Of a DNA stretch of 7,321 bases, positions 1 through 6,167 are shown piece after piece. The first letter of the stretch is position 1. Each line of letters begins with the position of its first letter. A model generated the notes under the pieces. It was not told the DNA's origin, did not search any database, and was given only the letters and a program-made list of their open reading frames with translations. Made by a program: the position numbers and the translations under genes. This stretch comes from Bacteroidales bacterium (GTDB taxonomy: Bacteria > Bacteroidota > Bacteroidia > Bacteroidales > F082): contig JAGCCO010000066.1 of NCBI GenBank assembly GCA_017651645.1, positions 1 through 7,321 of the forward strand, written 5' to 3'.

Positions 1-105
<105 letters not shown>

Positions 106-113
106 TTAACGGA

Positions 114-151
114 AAGCCCGTCAGCACTCGCTGGCGGGCTTATCTGTTTTT
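114..151 (+). terminator. Intrinsic terminator of the rRNA operon
   Basis: A hairpin with arms at 114-125 and 130-141 (AAGCCCGTCAGC pairing with GCTGGCGGGCTT, one G-U pair) closes a four-base loop ACTC. It is followed by ATCTGTTTTT, a U-rich tract. Its position immediately after the 5S rRNA and its GC-rich stem fit a rho-independent terminator for the rRNA transcript. Confidence 0.88.
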
Positions 152-247
152 ATGGGCAATCCCTTCCCTACCCTTTCTCCGCGTTTCCTATCTTTTCATA
201 TCAAACATTCCCAACTTTTTATTACTTTTACAGCCAAAATCAGAGGC

Positions 248-2347
248 ATGTCAAAAAAAGCGCTGCTTTTATTTATTTTATTGATTATCAGCATGATAGG
301 TTATTCACAAAACCCATCTCAAGATAGCATTGCCCCACAACCCCGCCCCATTCAACCTCCAAAGCCCATTGATTCCACCTTTGTAACCTATAACGCCTTT
401 CAGTTTGACAGCATCTATCTTAATGCATCAAAGGTCATTGATACCATAACTTTCCATGCCCCAGATTATGAAGTTTTGGAACGTGAACACACCATCTATA
501 GCACTTTGAGCAATACAGGGCTTGCTCATAAATCCATGAGATCCAACTATCTACATCAAGTCGGCTTCGACATGACCCTCCCCGCATTCACTGCTTTCAT
601 GCAAAACGAAGGCAACATGATTTCCTACCAATCCGTCCTCCCCTACTCCGAAATACGCTATGTGATGACGACTGGCGACAAAGAACAACACCTCAACGTC
701 AGATTCGGTAGACAGTTCGCCCGTCGCCTACTTGTTTCGTTCGCCATCAACTCAGATTTCTCGCCTGGCGTGTTTCAAAACAACAAAACCATCAACAACT
801 ATTTCTGGGTCAACGTGCACTATCTCACGGAAAGCAAACGCTATGGTGCATTGGCATATTGGTACCGCAACAAACTTGAAATGGGAGAAAACGGAGGCAT
901 CGTCCGTGACGAAGACTATAGCTCTCACACGGAATCCGACAATTCCGTCATCAGAACCAATCTTAGCACAGCAACCAACTTCATCGTTTCAAGCGGGATC
1001 GGATTCGAACAGTATTTCAACCTACTTTCACAAAAGACCAAAACGAAGAAAAACGATGAGAAAAAAGTTGAAAACAAAACGCTCTCAACCATTCCCATTG
1101 CCAACGGCAGTATCCTTTTCGACTCCATACAACCTACCCTTTCCTACATTGACAGCATTCAGGATGATTCATTGCTAATCGAAAATGAAGCCCTTGTAAC
1201 AGAATCAAGAACCAGAAAGTTTACTTTGGGAAGAATTTGTCATAGTTTCAAGTATTTGAACAACAAACTCTACTACAACGAAGGTTCATCTTCAGTGGCC
1301 TTTTACCAGCCCTATGATACTTTGCTCAACAAAACGAAATCAACGGACACAACACTTGTTAGGGCGATTGTCAATACATTGAAATGGAATAGTTTAGGCT
1401 ATCAAAAGTATAACGATGATGTTCCTTTCTACCTTTATGCAGGCATCACGCATGGTTTCTACAAGCTGAAGCATTTCGACTATTTGGAAGAAGAAACCGT
1501 GCTTTCGCGCAATTTCAACCAATTGAGCGTGAACGGCGGCATCATCATCAATTTGTTCAAGTCGACCCGCATCACAGGACATGCCGATCTCGTCACCTTG
1601 GGCTACCAAATCGGTGACTTCAATCTCAAGGGCCAATGGAAGCAATTCTTAGGCACTGCAAGCAGAAACTTAGGTCAAGCCACATTCGATGTGGAACTCA
1701 AACGACAGTCGGCCAACTGGTTTGAGGAAAGTTATTATTCCAACCATTTTCGCTGGGAAAATGATTTTAATGCAGCTACTTATTTGTCTTTCAACCTGAA
1801 ATATATCTATAAGCATTACTGCATCGGCGTTAAACAGACCAGCATTTCCGACTTCATTTATTTCGACACCAATGCCCGTCCCACCCAATTTGACGGCCTT
1901 TTCAGCATCCGTGAGGCCTATCTCAGTTTCTACCAAAGCCTCGGACGGTTTGAATTTGAAGGATTTGCCAGTCTACAAAAGTCGAGCAACGAGACTGTGA
2001 TGCACCTTCCTTTACTCTTGGGTCAATTGAAAATCGGGTACTCTCAACCCATCTTCCATAAGGCTGCCACCCTGCATCCCAGCCTCACTGTGCGCTATTT
2101 CACCAAGTATTACGCCGATGCTTACATGCCAGCCACACGCACATTCTATCTCCAGAATGATGTCCAAATCGGCAACTTCCCGTTCATCGACTTTGCCATG
2201 GCCATAAAAGTGAAGAAAGCCCATATCTACGTTGCTTATAGCAACATGTTCCTGCTCACCGGCAATTACAATTCATTTATCGCACCACATTATCCCATGC
2301 GCGATAGCCGTATCTTTATCGGGATCAATTGGCGGTTGTTTAACTGA
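248..2347 (+). CDS. Putative outer-membrane porin (Bacteroidota Porin_10-like beta-barrel)
   Basis: A 699-residue secreted protein, probably a beta-barrel in the outer membrane that lets solutes through; the substrate is unknown. The reading frame is open from an ATG at 152, but I chose the ATG at 248 because it puts a clear signal peptide at the N-terminus (MSKKALLLFILLIISMIGYS, likely cut before Gln21). The 152 start would bury it behind 32 odd residues. The mature protein begins with a Pro-rich stretch (30-40), then has long runs of alternating polar/aromatic residues typical of barrel strands. Features I associate with the putative-porin family include the LPYSEIRYVMTTGDKEQ region (131-147), the SNHFRWENDF region (498-507) and the end HYPMRDSRIFIGINWRLF (681-698), a last strand with terminal aromatic. 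A Lys-rich, poorly conserved-looking stretch (262-330) may be an extracellular loop or insertion. It lies after the rRNA terminator, and no convincing promoter was found. The family assignment is from memory of motifs. Confidence 0.82.
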   Translation: MSKKALLLFILLIISMIGYSQNPSQDSIAPQPRPIQPPKPIDSTFVTYNAFQFDSIYLNASKVIDTITFHAPDYEVLEREHTIYSTLSNTGLAHKSMRSNYLHQVGFDMTLPAFTAFMQNEGNMISYQSVLPYSEIRYVMTTGDKEQHLNVRFGRQFARRLLVSFAINSDFSPGVFQNNKTINNYFWVNVHYLTESKRYGALAYWYRNKLEMGENGGIVRDEDYSSHTESDNSVIRTNLSTATNFIVSSGIGFEQYFNLLSQKTKTKKNDEKKVENKTLSTIPIANGSILFDSIQPTLSYIDSIQDDSLLIENEALVTESRTRKFTLGRICHSFKYLNNKLYYNEGSSSVAFYQPYDTLLNKTKSTDTTLVRAIVNTLKWNSLGYQKYNDDVPFYLYAGITHGFYKLKHFDYLEEETVLSRNFNQLSVNGGIIINLFKSTRITGHADLVTLGYQIGDFNLKGQWKQFLGTASRNLGQATFDVELKRQSANWFEESYYSNHFRWENDFNAATYLSFNLKYIYKHYCIGVKQTSISDFIYFDTNARPTQFDGLFSIREAYLSFYQSLGRFEFEGFASLQKSSNETVMHLPLLLGQLKIGYSQPIFHKAATLHPSLTVRYFTKYYADAYMPATRTFYLQNDVQIGNFPFIDFAMAIKVKKAHIYVAYSNMFLLTGNYNSFIAPHYPMRDSRIFIGINWRLFN

Positions 2348-2365
2348 TTGTTTTTCGTAATTTTG
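2336..2365 (+). promoter_or_regulatory. Bacteroides-type promoter for the antiporter gene
   Basis: TAATTTTG at 2358-2365 is a perfect match to the Bacteroidota -7 consensus TAnnTTTG. TTG at 2336-2338 lies 19 bases upstream, the usual spacing for the -33 element. Transcription would start near 2369-2372, giving a leader of about 25 bases. The -33 element overlaps the last codons of the porin gene, so the antiporter can be transcribed independently of it. Confidence 0.75.
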
Positions 2366-2394
2366 CAGCATAATTTGAAATATCCATTGCTCCA

Positions 2395-3963
2395 ATGATT
2401 CAGTCCGACCTCATACCCACCACCAACACCTTGTCGGGAATCCGCGATACTATCGCGCACATTTCCGAGACGTTGCCGAAGCATGAGGTAATCAATGATG
2501 TCATGGAACAAGTGTCGAGCAACAGTTCATCACGGCAAATCGGGTTAACCATTGCCATCATCGGCCTGCTCATTTTCACTGCCCATCTTTTCAGCGAGAT
2601 CTTCAGCCGCAAACGCATCCCCGATGTGCTGTTTCTGATCATCATAGGTCTGCTCATCGGTCCCGTTTTTCATTGGATTTCCCCTGAAAGTCTAGGTAAT
2701 GCCGGCAGTCTGTTCTCAGGCATCACCTTGGTAACCATCCTATTTGAAAGCGGTACACAATTGAGATTCAGCGCATTAAAAGACTCATTCAAGGGGGCTT
2801 TGAAACTCACCGCACTAAATTTCATCTTGTCGGCCATTGCCGTGTGGTTGGTCGCATGGCTCGTTCTGGAAATCGACCCAGTGGTAAGTATGATGCTCGG
2901 CTGCATATTAGGTGGCACGGCCTCGGCAGTCGTCATCCCCATTGTCAGACAAATGCGCATGTCGGAGAAACCTGCCATCATGCTCATCTTGGAAGCCGCC
3001 ATCGGTAATGTGTTCAGCATAGTCTTGGCCTTGGCTTTGATGCAAGCTATCAAGTCGCGGCATGTGGAGTTCGGGGCTATTCTTGGTGACATCTTCTCCT
3101 CCTTCATCCTCGCCACGGTGATGGGTTTGTTCGGAGCTATTTTCTGGGCCTTGATTCTCGACCAGGTGCGCAACATCAAATACTCCATCCTGACAACGCC
3201 TGCATTTGTGTTTATCATTTACGGCCTCAACGAGTGGATGGGGTTCAGCGGTGCCATTGCGGCTTTGGCTTTCGGCATCGGTTTGGCCAACATCGATGGC
3301 ATCTACAACGCTTGGCTCAAGAAATTCATCAAGAAAGTGCCTGTCAACTTGAATGAGACCGAGCGTTCACTATTCTCAGAATTGGTGCTGCTACTGAAAA
3401 CCTTCTTCTTCATTTATGTAGGCATCTCCATCCAATTAAACGATTGGCATCCAATAGTCATCGGTCTGGGAATTAGTGTTTTACTGTTTATCATCCGCAT
3501 TCCCGCCGTGCGTTTTGCCATCTCAAAGAAAGAAGGCATTCCGGAGAAAGAAGTGGTCTTCATGTCAGCGCTCAATCCAAAGGGACTTACTGCTGCGGTA
3601 TTGGCCACGCAAGCCCTTATCTACATTCCCGACATGGAAACCGCCATGTTTGTGAGAAACATCGTTTTCTCGGTCATCCTTTTCAGCATCGTCATCAATT
3701 CCATCCTTATTCCCGTGATCGACAAGGAAAAAGGATTGTATCGTATCTACCTGAAGCTACTGAGTTTCAACCAGAAAATGAAAAACATGGTGTCGAAGAC
3801 GAAGCAAGAAGGTGAAGAATGGCACCATAAACACTCAAAGGCACGTGAATTTGTCGATGAAATGTTCAATTCCGAAGTCATCACGGAAGTCATCGAGCAT
3901 CAAGATAAGCCTGGTGCGGTACATAACAAGGTCGAATCAAGCAATATGGATGTGGCAGACTGA
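2395..3963 (+). CDS. Cation:proton antiporter-like inner-membrane protein (CPA family, Na+/H+ exchanger domain)
   Basis: A 522-residue polytopic membrane protein. After a soluble, Ser-rich N-terminus (1-49) come about twelve hydrophobic segments between 50 and 441, then a charged cytoplasmic tail (443-522) with no TrkA domain visible. Family landmarks are RKRIPDVLFLIIIGLLIGP (72-90), the unwound-helix motif LGGTASAVVIPIV (172-184), LEAAIGN (199-205), FFFIYVGISI (337-346) and SALNPKGLTAAVLA (391-404), whose Lys396 occupies the usual basic position. In relatives the LE-xxx segment reads like LESALTD or, in NhaP types, E-xxx-ND, with the Asp essential for ion and proton binding. Here that position is Asn205 (AAT, 3007-3009), while Glu200 is kept. 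So it may be an atypical exchanger, a channel-like or regulatory form, or use another carboxylate. The start at 2395 fits the promoter; a later ATG at 2503 (residue 37) would still keep all membrane segments. Confidence 0.85.
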   Translation: MIQSDLIPTTNTLSGIRDTIAHISETLPKHEVINDVMEQVSSNSSSRQIGLTIAIIGLLIFTAHLFSEIFSRKRIPDVLFLIIIGLLIGPVFHWISPESLGNAGSLFSGITLVTILFESGTQLRFSALKDSFKGALKLTALNFILSAIAVWLVAWLVLEIDPVVSMMLGCILGGTASAVVIPIVRQMRMSEKPAIMLILEAAIGNVFSIVLALALMQAIKSRHVEFGAILGDIFSSFILATVMGLFGAIFWALILDQVRNIKYSILTTPAFVFIIYGLNEWMGFSGAIAALAFGIGLANIDGIYNAWLKKFIKKVPVNLNETERSLFSELVLLLKTFFFIYVGISIQLNDWHPIVIGLGISVLLFIIRIPAVRFAISKKEGIPEKEVVFMSALNPKGLTAAVLATQALIYIPDMETAMFVRNIVFSVILFSIVINSILIPVIDKEKGLYRIYLKLLSFNQKMKNMVSKTKQEGEEWHHKHSKAREFVDEMFNSEVITEVIEHQDKPGAVHNKVESSNMDVAD

Positions 3964-3973
3964 TTATTCTTGT

Positions 3974-4002
3974 TTATAATGCGTAAAAATTTCACATTAT
4001 AA
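3974..4002 (+). promoter_or_regulatory. 29-base inverted repeat, candidate distal operator for the NrtR-like regulator
   Basis: Perfect 8-base arms TTATAATG (3974-3981) and CATTATAA (3995-4002) enclose a core GCGTAAAAATTTCAC (3981-3995, sharing the inner bases of the arms). That core resembles the sites at 4046-4060 (10 of 15 identical) and 4098-4112 (12 of 15). It lies 11 bases after the antiporter stop, so a weak transcript end is an alternative, but the stem is AT-rich and no T-run follows. A role as operator is an inference from similarity and symmetry. Confidence 0.4.
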
Positions 4003-4045
4003 ATAATTAAAAACCAGTTTCTTACATTTTTAACTATCAATTAAA

Positions 4046-4060
4046 GTGTAATTTTTACAC
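4046..4060 (+). promoter_or_regulatory. Palindromic operator candidate GTGTAA-TTT-TTACAC
   Basis: A perfect inverted repeat of GTGTAA and TTACAC separated by TTT. With flanking bases the symmetry extends to AAaGTGTAA/TTACACaTT with one mismatch. It ends eight bases before the -33 element of the promoter for the Nudix-regulator gene. A dyad of this size fits a dimeric winged-helix regulator, and NrtR-family proteins commonly act on sites next to their own genes. Which protein binds it is inference. Confidence 0.55.
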
Positions 4061-4068
4061 ATTTTCCA

Positions 4069-4098
4069 TTGCGGGTATCGAAAAAAGTAGTAATTTTG
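4069..4098 (+). promoter_or_regulatory. Bacteroides-type promoter for the Nudix-regulator / VWA / ARH operon
   Basis: TAATTTTG at 4091-4098 matches TAnnTTTG perfectly, and TTG at 4069-4071 lies exactly 19 bases upstream. This is the same arrangement as at the antiporter promoter. The predicted start of transcription near 4102-4105 leaves a very short leader (about 11-14 bases) before the ATG at 4116. Confidence 0.78.
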
Positions 4099-4112
4099 CG
4101 TCAAATTTACAC
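4098..4112 (+). promoter_or_regulatory. Imperfect operator candidate over the transcription start
   Basis: GCGTCAAATTTACAC shares 11 of 15 bases with the palindrome at 4046-4060, including an identical right half TTTACAC, and 12 of 15 with 3981-3995. It begins at the last base of the -7 element and covers the predicted start of transcription, where a bound repressor would block initiation. Its centre is 52 bases from that of the 4046-4060 site, about five helical turns, so two bound dimers would lie on the same face of the helix. Function is inferred. Confidence 0.4.
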
Positions 4113-4115
4113 AAT

Positions 4116-4922
4116 ATGGATACGCAGAAATACACTTATGACTACCCCCGCCCCGCCGTGACGACCGACTGCGTGGTGTTCGGATTTGATGGACGCGACC
4201 TGAAGGTGTTGCTCATTGAGCGTGGTTTGGAACCTTATAAAGGTGCTTGGGCTTTTCCTGGTGGATTCCTCAATATGGACGAGACTGCAGAGCAATGCGC
4301 TCTGCGTGAATTGAAAGAGGAAACGGGGCTCGATTTGCGCTACGTGAAGCAGGTCGGCGCATTCTCCGATGTCAACCGTGACCCTCGCACCCGCGTCATC
4401 ACCATTGCGTTCTATGCCTTGGCCAAGAAATCGGAGGTGCAAGGTGGCGACGATGCCGCCAAAGCGCAGTGGTTTGCCCTCAATGAAGTGCCACGCTTAG
4501 CTTTCGACCACGACTATATCCTAAGGAAAACCACGGAGAAGCTCCGCAAAGACATTCATTTTGAGCCGATTGGATTCGGCCTTTTGGACGAAAAATTCAC
4601 CATTCCTGAGTTGCAACGTCTTTACGAAGCCATCCTTGGAGTGCAGTTCGACCGCCGCAACTTCTACAAGAAAATCCTGCAGACCGGCATCCTCGACGAG
4701 GTGGACGACGATGACGAACGACACTATTATGGAGAGCACCAGGAAATGCGAAGCATGGATATTGGGGCCTTGTTTGGAGGTTTCGCCTCAGAGGCACGAC
4801 CCTCCTACTCCACTTCCCGTTCCGACGACGACAGCCGCCGCCGAAAAGGGACGCGATTCTCCTTCAACAAGAAACGCTACGACCAATTCAAAGAAGATAA
4901 TAATTTCAGATTAGAATTCTAA
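4116..4922 (+). CDS. NrtR-like regulator: Nudix domain plus winged helix
   Basis: A 268-residue cytoplasmic protein. Residues about 12-140 form a Nudix domain with a complete Nudix box: G50-x5-E56-x7-R64-E65-L66-x-E68-E69-x-G71-L72. So ADP-ribose-type diphosphate hydrolysis is possible, not just ligand sensing. Residues about 145-196 (FGLLDEKFTIPELQRLYEAI and onward to GILDEV) match the winged-helix DNA-binding part of NrtR/AraR-type Nudix regulators, whose known members respond to ADP-ribose or sugars. The usual closing strand-and-helix segment (GTRFSFNKKRYDQF, 245-258) is separated from the winged helix by about 47 polar residues (197-243) rich in Asp, Ser and Arg, an apparent insertion. 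It is first in an operon, 22 bases before the next gene, behind a promoter flanked by palindromic sites, so self-regulation is likely. Alternatives are a plain Nudix hydrolase or a sugar-responsive regulator; the downstream genes favour ADP-ribose. Confidence 0.85.
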   Translation: MDTQKYTYDYPRPAVTTDCVVFGFDGRDLKVLLIERGLEPYKGAWAFPGGFLNMDETAEQCALRELKEETGLDLRYVKQVGAFSDVNRDPRTRVITIAFYALAKKSEVQGGDDAAKAQWFALNEVPRLAFDHDYILRKTTEKLRKDIHFEPIGFGLLDEKFTIPELQRLYEAILGVQFDRRNFYKKILQTGILDEVDDDDERHYYGEHQEMRSMDIGALFGGFASEARPSYSTSRSDDDSRRRKGTRFSFNKKRYDQFKEDNNFRLEF

Positions 4923-4944
4923 ACCTTTTAAAAAACAATAAGTT

Positions 4945-6042
4945 ATGGAAACAAACAACAAAAACGCAAAGACGCAGGTCTATAATCTGATCATCCTCGA
5001 CAAGAGTGGCTCAATGACCAGCATCGCCAAGGCTGCCATCGCTGGATTCAACGAAACCGTGGGCGGCATCCGCTCGGCCCAAGAACGCTTCAAGGACACG
5101 CAAGAGCATTTCGTCTCGCTGATGATCTTCTGCAACTGCGAGAAGACCATGGTCTACGACATGGTACCCGTCGAGAAAGTCAAAGAGCTGACCTCGAGGG
5201 AATACCGCCCCTGCTGCTGCACGCCGTTGTATGACGCCATGGGCATCAGCATCAATGCCTTGTACAACGCTATCAAGGACAAGCAAGACGCCACCGCTGT
5301 GGTGACCGTCATCACCGACGGGCTTGAGAATGCCTCGAAAGAATACTCCGGCAAGGCTATCAAAGCCCTTGTGGAGCGCATGAAAGACGAAGAAGGCTGG
5401 AACTTCGCCTACATCGGCACCAACCAGGACGTGGCAGCCACCTCTGCCTCCCTCTCCATCGACAACCACATGGCTTTTGAAGACGACGATGCAGGCATGA
5501 GAAAAGCATGGGAAAGGGAACGCAAAGCGAAGATGTCGATGTTCTCTCGCTTCTCGATGGGTTTCAGTGCCACTTCAGCCATGACCCCAGAAGAACGCAA
5601 GGCGTACCGCAGCCAAGAGAACCGTTCCACCAAAAACTACCGTGAGATGAGCGAGTTCCAGAACCGTGTCACGCCCGAGTTCATCACAAGTCTCAAAAAG
5701 AACGAGATTTTCGTCTTCGGCAGCAACTTGGCTGGTGCACACGGTGGTGGAGCAGCGCGGATTGCCGCTGAGAGATTCGGAGCCATCATGGGTCAAGGCG
5801 TTGGTCTGCAAGGGCAAAGCTATGCCATCCCGACGATGCAAGGCGGCGTGAACACCATCCTTCCCTACGTGGAGGAATTCATCGCCTTCGCCAAGCAGCA
5901 TCCCGAGCTGACCTTCCTGGTCACGCGCATCGGCTGCGGCATCGCCGGCTTCACGCCGAGAGAGATTGCGCCGCTGTTCGCTGGTGCCGTCAATGTGGAG
6001 AACATTCATTTACCGAAGGATTTCTGGGCAGAGTTAGTGTAA
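4945..6042 (+). CDS. VWA domain fused to a macro-like (A1S_2505-type) domain
   Basis: A 365-residue protein with no signal peptide or membrane segment, so cytoplasmic. Residues 10-180 are a von Willebrand A domain with a full metal site: D19-K-S21-G-S23 (ILDKSGSM), T93 (in CCCTPLYDAMG) and D125 (TVITDGLENAS). VWA domains usually bind partner proteins. Residues 185-240 are a charged linker. Residues about 241-365 (RVTPEFI... IFVFGSNLAGAHGGGAARIA, GLQGQSYAIPT, TRIGCGIAGFTPREIAPLF) match, from memory, the small family called A1S_2505, often found as a stand-alone phage-related protein. The motifs GSNLAG...GGGAARIA and IGCGIAGF resemble the ADP-ribose-binding loops of macro domains (NAAN...GGGV and IGTGiyGfP); this link is inference. 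Five Cys near the metal site (63, 65, 90, 91, 92) are notable. The gene follows the Nudix regulator by 22 bases with no promoter seen between, so co-transcription is likely. Function is unknown; an ADP-ribose-related substrate is suggested by context. Confidence 0.8.
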   Translation: METNNKNAKTQVYNLIILDKSGSMTSIAKAAIAGFNETVGGIRSAQERFKDTQEHFVSLMIFCNCEKTMVYDMVPVEKVKELTSREYRPCCCTPLYDAMGISINALYNAIKDKQDATAVVTVITDGLENASKEYSGKAIKALVERMKDEEGWNFAYIGTNQDVAATSASLSIDNHMAFEDDDAGMRKAWERERKAKMSMFSRFSMGFSATSAMTPEERKAYRSQENRSTKNYREMSEFQNRVTPEFITSLKKNEIFVFGSNLAGAHGGGAARIAAERFGAIMGQGVGLQGQSYAIPTMQGGVNTILPYVEEFIAFAKQHPELTFLVTRIGCGIAGFTPREIAPLFAGAVNVENIHLPKDFWAELV

Positions 6043-6140
6043 CTATGGCCAATGGCTAATGACTATGGCTGCTTCAACCAAGGCTGAAAGTCTCTCCTTC
6101 TGATGAAACTGCCATAGTCATAGGCCATCAGTCATAGTCA
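6042..6140. repeat. Mosaic inverted repeat between the VWA-macro and ARH genes
   Basis: Two arms of about 29 bases (6041-6069 and 6111-6139) are complementary at about 23 positions, with a 41-base spacer. The innermost nine pairs are perfect (GACTATGGC with GCCATAGTC). Each arm also has an internal direct repeat of period 20: ACTATGGC at 6042 and 6062 on the left, CATAGTCA at 6113 and 6133 on the right. The spacer holds a smaller hairpin, TTCAACC (6073-6079) with GGCTGAA (6082-6088). The left arm begins in the stop codon of the upstream gene. No T-run follows, so a simple terminator is unlikely. It could be an intergenic repeat family or an RNA processing/stability structure. Confidence 0.75.
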
Positions 6141-6144
6141 AAAC

Positions 6145-6167
6145 AAACAATTAAACAATTAAACAAT
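6145..6167 (+). repeat. 8-base tandem repeat (AAACAATT)x2.9 abutting a start codon
   Basis: AAACAATT occurs at 6145-6152 and 6153-6160, then AAACAAT at 6161-6167 runs directly into the ATG at 6168. A partial AAAC precedes the array. It makes up the whole A-rich leader where a ribosome-binding region would be. Bacteroidota often use A-rich leaders without a Shine-Dalgarno sequence, so it may simply serve translation. A short tandem array could also vary in copy number by strand slippage. Confidence 0.7.

Noticed and set aside
223..230. TACTTTTA as a possible -7 element for the porin gene.
   Set aside because: It deviates from TAnnTTTG at the important last G, and no TTG lies at the right distance upstream.
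152..247. Upstream extension of the porin frame, starting at the ATG at 152.
   Set aside because: This ATG lies at the end of the rRNA terminator T-run, and using it would place a clear signal peptide 32 residues inside the protein. The ATG at 248 is the better start.
732..1178. A 148-codon open frame on the plus strand.
   Set aside because: It is in another frame within the porin gene, Ser/Thr/Pro-rich, without a recognisable domain or leader.
2670..3218. A 182-codon open frame on the minus strand.
   Set aside because: It lies wholly inside the well-supported antiporter gene and its translation is Met/Lys-rich with no recognisable motif. It is a shadow of the antisense reading frame.
3974..4002. 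Inverted repeat after the antiporter stop read as an intrinsic terminator.
   Set aside because: The stem is only eight AT-rich pairs with a 13-base loop and no T-run follows. Its resemblance to the two sites downstream makes an operator more plausible.
5011..5469. A 152-codon minus-strand open frame, and a similar one at 5575-6009.
   Set aside because: Both are antisense to the VWA/macro-like gene, whose motifs fully explain the coding signal. Long antisense frames are expected in this GC-richer stretch.
6042..6140. The mosaic repeat read as a CRISPR-like array or a terminator.
   Set aside because: The units are degenerate, partly inverted and only 20 bases apart, with no spacers of regular size. 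No T-run follows on either strand.
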